64,000 nucleotides of DNA from Bacillota bacterium (GTDB lineage Bacteria; Bacillota; Clostridia; Lachnospirales; Lachnospiraceae), in assembly GCA_023413555.1 (NCBI GenBank), contig JAEZPG010000052.1, forward strand, positions 1 to 64,000, written 5' to 3'. Numbering within the stretch: position 1 is the first letter of the stretch; every line of letters begins with the position of its first letter. The position numbers were made by a program, and so were the translations under genes. The notes below the pieces were generated by a model that was given only the letters and a program-made list of their open reading frames with translations, was not told the DNA's origin and made no database searches. Shown in pieces: positions 9,101 through 16,766 of this stretch.

Positions 9101-9664
9101 ATGAGAAGCATTACAACCTTAGACTTGCAGTACGCACACAGATTTTATGGGTTCAAAGGAGAAGCACAGTATTTGCATGGACATACTGGTGTCCTGACCA
9201 TTGAAGTGGAAGACACCGTAAACGCTGGCGTCAACATGGTATTCCCTTGCAATGAAATCCAGAAAACCGCATGGGAGGTCTTGAAGAACTTTGACCATGC
9301 CCTCATTCTGCGGGAGGATGATCCTCTTCTGCCTGCCATCCTCGATGTCTATGAGAAACAGGGAATTAAAGATGGCGCACCACAAAACAAGATGAAAGGT
9401 CCTGCCTTTCAGACAGAACTTGCGACTGCCTATCCGGATTGCCGTTTAGTCGTTACCAAAGAAACCATGACGGTGGAGGGTATGATTAAAATTGTCTATG
9501 CTCTGTTAAAGGACAAACTGAACATTGCAAAGCTGACCTTTACCAGTGGTGTCAACGCTGCAACGGAAGAATACAAGACCGAGAATAACATTGACCGCTG
9601 TCCGTTGTGCGGCATTGCCTTAAATGAAGATGGCGTTTGCCCTAAGTGTGGGTACAAAAAGTAA
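9101..9664 (+). CDS. 6-pyruvoyl-tetrahydropterin synthase/QueD-like protein with zinc ribbon
   Basis: 187 residues of the PTPS/QueD fold: zinc-ligand region AHRFYGFKG, then LHGHTGVLTIEVE with the HGH pair, and FDHALILREDDPLL. QueD enzymes usually have CxxxHGH; here the Cys position is Ala (AQYLHGH), with a Glu just before. That recalls the PTPS-III paralogues, in which Glu replaces Cys. A C-terminal zinc ribbon (CPLCG, CPKCG) is an unusual addition. The gene follows AAAGGAG and sits behind the Fur-family gene, with no other queuosine genes in the window. Function may be queuosine, folate or something else. Confidence 0.78.
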   Translation: MRSITTLDLQYAHRFYGFKGEAQYLHGHTGVLTIEVEDTVNAGVNMVFPCNEIQKTAWEVLKNFDHALILREDDPLLPAILDVYEKQGIKDGAPQNKMKGPAFQTELATAYPDCRLVVTKETMTVEGMIKIVYALLKDKLNIAKLTFTSGVNAATEEYKTENNIDRCPLCGIALNEDGVCPKCGYKK

Positions 9665-9687
9665 ACATATCGTGTTTAGAACAATGA

Positions 9688-9713
9688 GGGGCTGCCTAAC
9701 GCAGCTCCTTTTT
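9688..9713 (+). terminator. Terminator after the PTPS-like gene
   Basis: GGGGCTGC, loop CTAAC, GCAGCTCC, then TTTTT: an eight-base-pair hairpin with a T-run, 24 bases past the stop codon. Confidence 0.85.
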
Positions 9714-9789
9714 GTTGCCATATCGCCCGGTACAACCCGGAGTGCATAGTTGGTTCTTGCCGTATATATTTTTGTAACTTTTTCAGCGA

Positions 9790-9999
9790 AAGTTTTGCCG
9801 AAGTTTTCCCAAATGGGGGTTGTTCACCATTGGAGCCGATACGGGGCGTCCGATTATTACCGACGAAAACACCGCCCAACTCAATACGGTTGTTACCGCC
9901 ATGATTGAGGGCGTCATGGAAGCGGAGGAACAAACCAAGGAAAAGACAAAAAATAAAAGGCGGATGTCGCATGGGATATATTGTCGGGCATATCAATAG
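9790..9999 (+). pseudogene. Unidentified coding remnant in a gene-poor gap
   Basis: The 430-base gap 9665-10092 has no intact gene. On the plus strand an open frame without a good start encodes GADTGRPIITDENTAQLNTV, then VVTAMIEGVMEAEE and a Lys-rich tail, ending at TAG 9997. It is more GC-rich than its surroundings and directly abuts an IS200-type end. It looks like the C-terminus of a mobile-element protein, but I do not recognise the family. Confidence 0.3.
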
Positions 10000-10075
10000 C
10001 AAGTGGTTTATTGTTTCACGCATCTTCGTTTCTCTGTTGAGAAACTACATTACATTCAACAAGCTAAATCCCATA
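9985..10075. repeat. Decayed IS200/IS605-type end, copy 2
   Basis: Contains GTGGTTTATTGTTTCACGC and a hairpin GTTTCTC-TGTT-GAGAAAC, followed by TAAATCCCATAA as in copy 1. It matches the end of the IS200 remnant at 47205-47292. Read on the minus strand it starts MRETINHLL, like the MEMCETINHLL beside the IS200 remnant. Confidence 0.65.
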
Positions 10076-10092
10076 ATAAAAAGCTGGCCGTC

Positions 10093-10539
10093 TTAACTCC
10101 AGCTTTGAATTTCTATAATATTCCCTTCCGGATCTGTTACATAGACAAATACTGCTTTTCTACCATCTTGATAGATGGTTTCTACCAACTCTCCATACTG
10201 AGAGCCCCCTGCCGCTAACACATCTTTTAGCTTACTATAAACATCATCTGTTTGAAATGCCAGATGGGCAATTCCAATTTGATTGGTATGGGAAATCCCT
10301 GCCTCAATCATATCGTCATAAGAAAAGATTTCTAAGGTAGGCCCATTCTCACCGTACCCTGGAAGAGATATGTGTTCTCCCTTAATGTGAGCATTTTTCA
10401 CACCTGTCACTTTATCAAGCCATTCTCCACTAATGTCTCTCGTTTCGCCAGTGCTCTTGCAATCAAATACATCCTTATAAAATGTAATTAAACGCTTGGC
10501 ATCTTTGGCAATAATATTGGTATGTACATATCTTAGCAT
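10093..10539 (-). CDS. VOC-family (glyoxalase/dioxygenase-like) protein
   Basis: 148 residues of the vicinal oxygen chelate fold: N-terminal LRYVHTNIIAKDAKRLITFY, a middle GPTLEIFSY and a C-terminal YVTDPEGNIIEIQSW, with candidate metal ligands His, Glu, His and Glu in the usual places. Members include lactoylglutathione lyases, dioxygenases and resistance proteins; the substrate cannot be deduced. I chose ATG at 10539 because AAAGG is nine bases upstream; the ATG at 10548 sits on the ribosome binding site itself. It appears to stand alone. Confidence 0.85.
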   Translation of the reverse strand: MLRYVHTNIIAKDAKRLITFYKDVFDCKSTGETRDISGEWLDKVTGVKNAHIKGEHISLPGYGENGPTLEIFSYDDMIEAGISHTNQIGIAHLAFQTDDVYSKLKDVLAAGGSQYGELVETIYQDGRKAVFVYVTDPEGNIIEIQSWS

Positions 10540-10707
10540 GTTAATCATCCTTTCTTATAGAAATAGATTTATATTATGTATCCACTTCATCTATTTACAT
10601 CCAACTGAATTGATTTCAGAATGAGCTACTTTCCCATCCTTGTTTACAACTATAATTTTTCATTCTCTGTATTTGTCTACTCTAAAACTTTTGTATTTTT
10701 ATGAATA

Positions 10708-11655
10708 TTATTTATTTTTAAAAATATTTAGAAGCACATGTCTTGCAACCGCACCAGAAACTTGTTCATCACCTTGTTCCTCGTTTAGATATACTGCGAA
10801 ATAATGTTCTTTGTTTCCTTTTGCTGCAATTCCAGCATACCAACCCTCATTTATACCAGTTCCCGTCTTACCGAGGATTTTATAACCATTGACTTCATCA
10901 GTAAGCATGATTCCCTTTAATATAGCAATCTGTTCCTTTTTGTAATTACTTTTTCCTTGAAAAATCTTACTCAGTACCTCTACCTGTTCCATTGGTGAGA
11001 TTTTTAAGGAAGAATTTAGCCAAAATCCTTTCAGTTCTGCGGGAGAATCTGACTTTTCTCCCTTCCATTTGGTAATATTATAATTACCATATTCAAGTTC
11101 TGACAATTCCTTCTCCACTTCATCATAACCCACACCATCAATAACCTGACGAAAATACCATACGCAGGATGCCTGAAATGCCTCATATAGTGTCAAATTA
11201 TGATTCCATGTTTCATAGGAATAATGCCTCTTGTTATACTTCATAGTAGAATTCTTATCTACTAATACTTTATTTTTCAATCCCATAAGCGTTGCAACAA
11301 TTTTAAACGTTGAATAAGGAGACACTTCTTTATTTATCATGGCTTCATTATATACCTTGTATGTATTATCATCCACGTCATAGATAACTGCACATCCATT
11401 GATGCCATCAAAAATATTACTGTAATCTTCTTCCACAATAACTGGCTTTACACTTGATGTCGCTTTTACACTTACTTTTGGTGTTGCTTTTTTATGATCT
11501 TCAGCTGATGCTGTTACGTCTGATCCCACCACAGCTGTTGATTTTGGTTTAGTTTCAGATATTTCACTACTACATGAAGTAAAACTAACAATACACAATG
11601 ATAGCATTATAAGTACTAATGCTATAAGTACTAATCTTTTTTTAATAAATTTCAC
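10708..11655 (-). CDS. Class D beta-lactamase, predicted lipoprotein
   Basis: 315 residues. Signal peptide with lipobox SFTSC (Cys 28), then a Ser/Thr/Lys-rich linker to about residue 75. All class D motifs are visible: STFK (115-118, acylated Ser and carbamylated Lys), SCV (163-165), YGN (189-191), the WLNSSLKISPMEQV segment, and KTGTG (263). It hydrolyses penicillins in known relatives, including clostridial CDD-type enzymes. A penicillin-sensing or transpeptidase role is less likely, since BlaR-type sensors have large membrane domains. GTG start with AAAGGGAG upstream. No regulator is adjacent. Confidence 0.87.
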   Translation of the reverse strand: MKFIKKRLVLIALVLIMLSLCIVSFTSCSSEISETKPKSTAVVGSDVTASAEDHKKATPKVSVKATSSVKPVIVEEDYSNIFDGINGCAVIYDVDDNTYKVYNEAMINKEVSPYSTFKIVATLMGLKNKVLVDKNSTMKYNKRHYSYETWNHNLTLYEAFQASCVWYFRQVIDGVGYDEVEKELSELEYGNYNITKWKGEKSDSPAELKGFWLNSSLKISPMEQVEVLSKIFQGKSNYKKEQIAILKGIMLTDEVNGYKILGKTGTGINEGWYAGIAAKGNKEHYFAVYLNEEQGDEQVSGAVARHVLLNIFKNK

Positions 11656-11704
11656 AGCTCCCTTTTTTTAATATATTCTTCTATTATTTGTATATTCTTG
11701 ATAT

Positions 11705-11742
11705 AAAAATGTTTTTGCCCCTACATAAGAAGGACAAAAACA
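11705..11742 (-). terminator. Terminator after lepA
   Basis: TGTTTTTG (11742-11735) pairs with CAAAAACA (11717-11710), with extra G-C pairs inside, followed on the minus strand by TTTTTA. It lies ten bases past the lepA stop. Confidence 0.65.
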
Positions 11743-11751
11743 CTTTTTTAC

Positions 11752-13566
11752 TTAATTATCATCCAATTTTAGTACGCTCATGAATGCCTTTTGTGGAATC
11801 TCTACATTACCAACCTGGCGCATTCTCTTCTTCCCTTCCTTTTGCTTCTCTAAGAGCTTTCTCTTACGGGAGATGTCACCACCATAACACTTGGCAAGAA
11901 CGTCTTTACGCATTGCTTTAACCGTCTCCCTAGCAATCACCTTAGAACCGATGGCAGCCTGGATTGGAATCTCAAACAGCTGTCTTGGAATCTCTTCCTT
12001 AAGCTTCTCACACATCTTTCTACCGCGTTCATAGGCAGTATCTGCATGAACAATAAAGGATAAAGCATCCACCTCTTCTTTATTAATAAGAATATCTAAT
12101 TTTACCAGATTAGAGCGTTCGTAACCCTTTAATTCATAATCAAAGGACGCATAACCTTTACTTCTAGATTTTAAAGCATCAAAGAAATCATAAATAATCT
12201 CATTTAGTGGCAACTCGTATTTTAAGAGAGCTCTTGTTGCCTCCATATACTCCATGCCAAGGTAAACACCACGTCTTTCCTGACATAGTTTCATAATAGA
12301 ACCTACAAATTCCGTAGTTACCATAATCTCTGCACTAACTACCGGCTCCTCCATATACTCTATCTCGGATGGATCTGGAAGGTTGGATGGATTGGTAATC
12401 TGTAACTTTGTACCATCTGTCTTCATAACATTATAGATTACTCCTGGGGCTGTCGTAACCAAATCAAGATTATACTCTCTCTCCAAACGCTCCTGAATAA
12501 TCTCTAGATGTAATAATCCTAAGAATCCACATCTAAAACCAAAACCTAAGGCGATGGAGGTCTCTGGCTCAAACTGCAAAGAAGCATCATTTAACTGAAG
12601 TTTTTCTAGGGCATCTCGAAGGTCTGGGTACTTGGCACCATCGGCTGGATATAAACCACAGTAAACCATAGGATTTACCTTCTTATAACCAGGCAAAGCT
12701 TCGGTACATGGATTCTCCGCATCCGTAACCGTATCACCTACGTGAGTATCCTTTACATTCTTAAGGCTAGCCGTGATATACCCTACCATACCAGCGCTAA
12801 GTTCTTCACAAGGAATGAACTGACCGGCTCCAAAAATACCAACTTCCACCACTTCTGCTTCTGCTTTAGTGGCCATCATACGAATCTTAGTTCCCTTCTT
12901 GACCATTCCATCAAAAACACGACAGAAAATGATAACTCCTTTATAGGAATCATAGAGGGAATCAAAGATTAAAGCCTTCAAAGGCTCATTTTTATCTCCA
13001 GAAGGTGCTGGAATCTTAGCAACAACCTGCTCTAAGACATCATCAATACCAATTCCCATCTTGGCACTGATCAGGGGAGCATCGTGTGCTTCCAATCCTA
13101 TCACATCCTCTATCTCATTGATAACACGCTCTGGTTCTGCACTTGGTAAATCAATCTTATTAATGACTGGCATAATATCCAAATTATGATCTAAGGCAAG
13201 ATATACGTTAGCTAACGTCTGGGCTTCGATTCCCTGAGCCGCATCCACCACTAGAATTGCACCTTCACAGGCAGCTAAACTTCTGGATACCTCATAGTTA
13301 AAATCCACATGGCCCGGTGTATCGATTAAGTTAAAGATATACTCTTCCCCGTTCTTTGCCTTATATACAGTACGAACGGTCTGAGCCTTAATGGTGATTC
13401 CACGTTCCCTCTCTAAGTCCATATTATCTAGAACCTGGGCCTGCATCTCACGACTGGTCAGTAATCCCGTCTTTTCAATAATACGGTCTGCCAAAGTAGA
13501 TTTACCATGGTCAATATGGGCTATGATACAGAAATTCCTTATTTTACTTTGGTCTATTGCAGACAT
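11752..13566 (-). CDS. lepA: Elongation factor 4 (LepA) GTPase
   Basis: 604-residue translational GTPase that binds ribosomes and affects elongation and assembly. G1 motif AHIDHGKSTL is near residue 16, G3 is DTPGH and G4 is NKID. The LepA-specific C-terminal domain ends with the basic KRKLLEKQKEGKKRMRQVGNVEIPQKAF. AGGAGG precedes the ATG. In Firmicutes lepA is next to spoIIP/gpr and hemW, as seen here. Confidence 0.98.
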   Translation of the reverse strand: MSAIDQSKIRNFCIIAHIDHGKSTLADRIIEKTGLLTSREMQAQVLDNMDLERERGITIKAQTVRTVYKAKNGEEYIFNLIDTPGHVDFNYEVSRSLAACEGAILVVDAAQGIEAQTLANVYLALDHNLDIMPVINKIDLPSAEPERVINEIEDVIGLEAHDAPLISAKMGIGIDDVLEQVVAKIPAPSGDKNEPLKALIFDSLYDSYKGVIIFCRVFDGMVKKGTKIRMMATKAEAEVVEVGIFGAGQFIPCEELSAGMVGYITASLKNVKDTHVGDTVTDAENPCTEALPGYKKVNPMVYCGLYPADGAKYPDLRDALEKLQLNDASLQFEPETSIALGFGFRCGFLGLLHLEIIQERLEREYNLDLVTTAPGVIYNVMKTDGTKLQITNPSNLPDPSEIEYMEEPVVSAEIMVTTEFVGSIMKLCQERRGVYLGMEYMEATRALLKYELPLNEIIYDFFDALKSRSKGYASFDYELKGYERSNLVKLDILINKEEVDALSFIVHADTAYERGRKMCEKLKEEIPRQLFEIPIQAAIGSKVIARETVKAMRKDVLAKCYGGDISRKRKLLEKQKEGKKRMRQVGNVEIPQKAFMSVLKLDDN

Positions 13567-13833
13567 GTCTTTCCTCCTGTAGCCTGTCTATTCGTCAAGC
13601 CTATTTGGCTTACTGGCTATTTAAGCATTATTCAATGTATTATAGCATACAAGTTTTTTTCGCACAATAACTAGTATTCCACTAGATAAAATATTATACA
13701 ACTTTATACAATTGTAGGAAGTGAGAAAATAGGCATAATTATCATTCCACCACATATAATATTTAAACTGAGACTCTACTTACGGAGCTTCATTTTGATA
13801 CAAGTCCCTGTTTTAAAGGAAGGAGGCCTTTAC

Positions 13834-15180
13834 TTGACCAAATACATAAAAAAACCTCATATCCAAGTACCAAGTTCTAAGGTAAGCATCGTATTCCTCT
13901 CTCTTTTTCTAGTATTACTATGTATGGTTTTATGTTTTGGCAACCCCATGAAAATAGGAAAAACCAGTTTCATGAGTGAATGCATCAGCTACATTACCAA
14001 CCACATTTTTTGTGACAACTCTTCCACCATGGAATACTGCAAACAAACCACCTATAGCTCCTTTCATAAAGGCTCAACCTCTCTAGTATGGCAATCTCCT
14101 ATTTATACTTATCTGCAATATCACTCTGGTAATAAGCACAATGAATCCGACAACTACAATGCTGTAGCCAAAGTTGATGGGGCAAGCCAAATGTCAACTG
14201 ATTCAGACAATACAGATTCTTCTACTCCTACTACCTTAGATCCAAAAGATACGAATGTAGAGCTTAGTTCTGGCCAGGATATCAGCAATGGGCAGGATCC
14301 TTATGATGATTTATTTTTTGAAGACCTGGAGGATGAGGACGACCATGCTGTTTTTGCAGAAGCGAATTTGACTGCTAATGCCAAACAGGCCCTTACCTAT
14401 AATCGTAAAATCATCTCTACCCTGACATCTACCTTTGATTTGGATTATATGCTAAAGAAGCTGTACCATGTCAATCCAGAGACTGGCATTGATAAGACCG
14501 TCTTCAATGTTAAAAAGCTTCTTTCCACTGATGTTACCCTTAAGAAGAATTCCAAGGAACCTCAAATACTCATTTTTCACACCCATGCCCACGAATGGTT
14601 TGCAGACAGTAAAAAAGGTGACAAATCAGATACCATCGTAGGAGTAGGTGAAGAACTTACACGTATTCTACAGGAAGACTATGGTTATAATGTCATTCAT
14701 TTTCATCGACAATATAATGCCAAATATGCCTATAACGAGGCTTTGCCAGATATAAAGGATCTCCTTAAAAGATATCCATCTATTAAAGTAATTTTGGATG
14801 TCCACAGAGATGGAGTATCAGAAACGACAAAAACCCACACTACGGTTAACATTAACGGAGAAACCATGGCAAAACTAATGTTCTTCAATGGTGTATGCCA
14901 GAATACCAAAGGTCCGATTATAGGCTATCAGAATCCAAATCTTCAGATGAACCTTGCCTTTAGCCTCCAGATGAGACTGTTTGCCATGGAGAATTTTCCT
15001 CAACTCACCAAATATAACTTTCTGAAAAGCTGGCGTTATAACATGCATTTGATGGAACGTTACTCCTTAGTGGAGGTTGGAGATAATAACAACACGGTAG
15101 CAGAGGCCAAAGCAGCCATGAAACCTTTAGCAGCCATCATTGACCATGTTCTTACAACAAAGAACTCCTATACCCAGTAA
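13834..15180 (+). CDS. spoIIP: Stage II sporulation protein P (cell wall hydrolase)
   Basis: Forespore-engulfment amidase/endopeptidase that works with SpoIID and SpoIIM in the septal membrane. One membrane segment lies near residues 17-36. An acidic Ser/Thr/Asp-rich linker follows, then the SpoIIP domain with the metal-ligand region ILIFHTHAHEWF and VILDVHRDGV. I chose TTG at 13834 (448 residues) because AAGGAGG lies seven bases upstream; a TTG at 13795 would contain this site. It is on the opposite strand from lepA and gpr, whereas in other Firmicutes it runs with gpr. Confidence 0.93.
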   Translation: MTKYIKKPHIQVPSSKVSIVFLSLFLVLLCMVLCFGNPMKIGKTSFMSECISYITNHIFCDNSSTMEYCKQTTYSSFHKGSTSLVWQSPIYTYLQYHSGNKHNESDNYNAVAKVDGASQMSTDSDNTDSSTPTTLDPKDTNVELSSGQDISNGQDPYDDLFFEDLEDEDDHAVFAEANLTANAKQALTYNRKIISTLTSTFDLDYMLKKLYHVNPETGIDKTVFNVKKLLSTDVTLKKNSKEPQILIFHTHAHEWFADSKKGDKSDTIVGVGEELTRILQEDYGYNVIHFHRQYNAKYAYNEALPDIKDLLKRYPSIKVILDVHRDGVSETTKTHTTVNINGETMAKLMFFNGVCQNTKGPIIGYQNPNLQMNLAFSLQMRLFAMENFPQLTKYNFLKSWRYNMHLMERYSLVEVGDNNNTVAEAKAAMKPLAAIIDHVLTTKNSYTQ

Positions 15181-15212
15181 AGCCTATCAGAAACTCCCGT
15201 TCTTAGGCAGCC

Positions 15213-15251
15213 TTTATGAGGAAGGATACTGAAAGTTTCCTTCCTCATAAA
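15213..15251. terminator. Hairpin shared by convergent spoIIP and gpr, overlapping the gpr stop
   Basis: A perfect 14-base inverted repeat (15213-15226 with 15238-15251). It includes the last codons and stop of gpr and lies 33 bases past the spoIIP stop, so it could end transcripts from both sides. T-runs are short. Confidence 0.6.
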
Positions 15252-16161
15252 AGATACCATTTAGAGCTTCGGATATTGTGTAACTTATCCGGTGAATAGA
15301 ATCATCAATATTCTTCGGTGTTACAAACATATTATTTACTTGACGGTCATTCATTTCTGATAGAAATTGATAGACTTCTTCCTCAGAAAAACCCTTCTTA
15401 CGTAAGGACTCTTCCATAATGTCATCTACAATAGTGGCTGCATCCACTACCGTCGGAACTCCTACCGCTAAGACTGGAATTCCAATACTATCTAAGTTTA
15501 AGGCATTACGATTATTGCCAACACCTGCACCAGGACTGATACCTGTATCGGTAATTTGTATGGTGCTAGTTAGCCTACTGACACTCCTTGCCGCCAAGGC
15601 ATCTATGACAATTAGCAAATCCGGCTTTGTTTCCTTTATGATACCCTTTAGGATTTCACTGCTTTCCATACCGGTCTGCCCCATAACACCTGGAGAAACG
15701 GCACTGACAGCCTCCATCTTATTACGCTTAGCAAACTCTTCTCCAAATTCCTTTACCAGATGTCTGGTGACAAATAAATGGTCTACCACCTGTGGACCCA
15801 GCGCATCTGCTGTAAGATTCCTATTTCCCAATCCTGCCACCAAGACATGCTTATCCTTTATATCTTTTGCCAGTATCTTAATGTATTTTTGAATCTGTTG
15901 CATCACAGGTTTATGGTAACTGTCATCTGAACCCTTTAGCCTTGGCGCCTCAATGGTAATATAGCTACCAATAGGTTTTCCCATGGCTTTGGCACCTCTC
16001 TCATCCTTAATCATCACCTTCGTAATCTTAATGTCATTTCCCTCATCCTTCTCTTCCTCCAATACAACGCCCTTTATCTCAACATCATCATCTTCAAAGG
16101 TTTCCCGTACTTCAAGAGCCAGGTCAGTTCTTCTATTATTTAAGTTTTTCCCTGCTTCCAT
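15214..16161 (-). CDS. gpr: Germination protease GPR
   Basis: Spore aspartic-type endopeptidase that degrades small acid-soluble proteins at germination. The N-terminal RRTDLALEVRE region corresponds to the processed propeptide boundary. The core has LVAGLGNRNLTADALGPQVVDHL and SPGVMGQTGMESSEI, then LLIVIDALAARS and GISPGAGVGNNR. 315 residues fits clostridial forms, which are shorter than the Bacillus protein. It points away from rpsT and converges on spoIIP. Forespore sigma factor control is expected but no promoter was assigned. Confidence 0.95.
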   Translation of the reverse strand: MEAGKNLNNRRTDLALEVRETFEDDDVEIKGVVLEEEKDEGNDIKITKVMIKDERGAKAMGKPIGSYITIEAPRLKGSDDSYHKPVMQQIQKYIKILAKDIKDKHVLVAGLGNRNLTADALGPQVVDHLFVTRHLVKEFGEEFAKRNKMEAVSAVSPGVMGQTGMESSEILKGIIKETKPDLLIVIDALAARSVSRLTSTIQITDTGISPGAGVGNNRNALNLDSIGIPVLAVGVPTVVDAATIVDDIMEESLRKKGFSEEEVYQFLSEMNDRQVNNMFVTPKNIDDSIHRISYTISEALNGIFYEEGNFQYPSS

Positions 16162-16243
16162 ACATCTTATCCTTTCAATCTAATTTTCTTTACTAGACTA
16201 CCCCGATGCATAAAAAATAATACTCTTTTGGAGTATTTGGATA

Positions 16244-16272
16244 TTGACAAGCCAAAAACTTTATACTAAGAT
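16244..16272 (+). promoter_or_regulatory. Sigma-A-type promoter of rpsT
   Basis: TTGACA (16244-16249), 17-base spacer, TAAGAT (16267-16272). Transcription would begin just before the leader hairpin. Confidence 0.8.
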
Positions 16273-16284
16273 ATAGTAGTGTGT

Positions 16285-16320
16285 TTACATTAGGTACGTC
16301 CGTGTCCGGATTTAATGTAA
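16285..16320 (+). promoter_or_regulatory. rpsT leader hairpin, candidate autoregulatory element
   Basis: TTACATTA (16285-16292) pairs perfectly with TAATGTAA (16313-16320). Inside, TCCG (16299-16302) pairs with CGGA (16307-16310). It is a two-part stem with an asymmetric internal loop, about 40 bases before the start codon, between promoter and ribosome binding site. S20 regulates its own translation in Escherichia coli; the link here is inference. Confidence 0.5.
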
Positions 16321-16361
16321 CAATGAAAACTATTTACCATATAGCAATGGAGGTGTACAGA

Positions 16362-16625
16362 TTGGCTAACATTAAATCTGCTAAGAAGAGAATCAAAGTT
16401 ATCGAGACTAAAACTATGAGAAATAAAGCAATTAAGTCTAGTGTTAAGACTGCTATCAAAAAGGTTGATGCTGCTGTAGCTGCAAACGATAAAGATCTTG
16501 CAGTTGCTAACTTAAGAGCTGCTATCGCTGAAATCAGCAAAGCTACGAGCAAAGGTATCTACCATAAGAATACTGCAGCTAGAAAGATTTCCCGTTTAAC
16601 TGTAGCAGTTAACAAGATTGCTTAA
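16362..16625 (+). CDS. rpsT: Small-subunit ribosomal protein bS20
   Basis: 87 residues beginning (M)ANIKSAKKRIKVIETKTMRN, basic and Ala-rich, the standard S20 pattern. The start is TTG at 16362, with GGAGGTG six bases upstream; longer in-frame starts would include non-conserved residues. TTG initiation is also used for S20 in other bacteria and has been linked to autoregulation. It is divergent from gpr, as in Bacillus. Confidence 0.97.
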   Translation: MANIKSAKKRIKVIETKTMRNKAIKSSVKTAIKKVDAAVAANDKDLAVANLRAAIAEISKATSKGIYHKNTAARKISRLTVAVNKIA

Positions 16626-16680
16626 ATTTTATGAATAGAAAAGCAAAAGGATTGTGACCCAACACATCTTTTGCTTAATA

Positions 16681-16714
16681 AAGCCAATGATCTGGTGTGA
16701 TCATTGGCTTTTCT
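16681..16714 (+). terminator. Terminator after rpsT
   Basis: AAGCCAATGATC, loop TGGTGT, GATCATTGGCTT, then TTCT: a perfect 12-base-pair hairpin. Confidence 0.85.
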
Positions 16715-16766
16715 AAATTTCTGTAGTGTAGAATATTACAGGCAAAATCCTTTTCCTATCCACTGG

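Noticed and set aside
9676..10023. 115-codon minus-strand ORF
   Set aside because: Begins in an IS200-type end (MRETINHLL) and runs through the remnant and terminator; not a real gene.
15419..15892. 157-codon plus-strand ORF opposite gpr
   Set aside because: Hydrophobic, Ser/Pro-rich translation typical of an antisense frame; gpr is clearly the gene.
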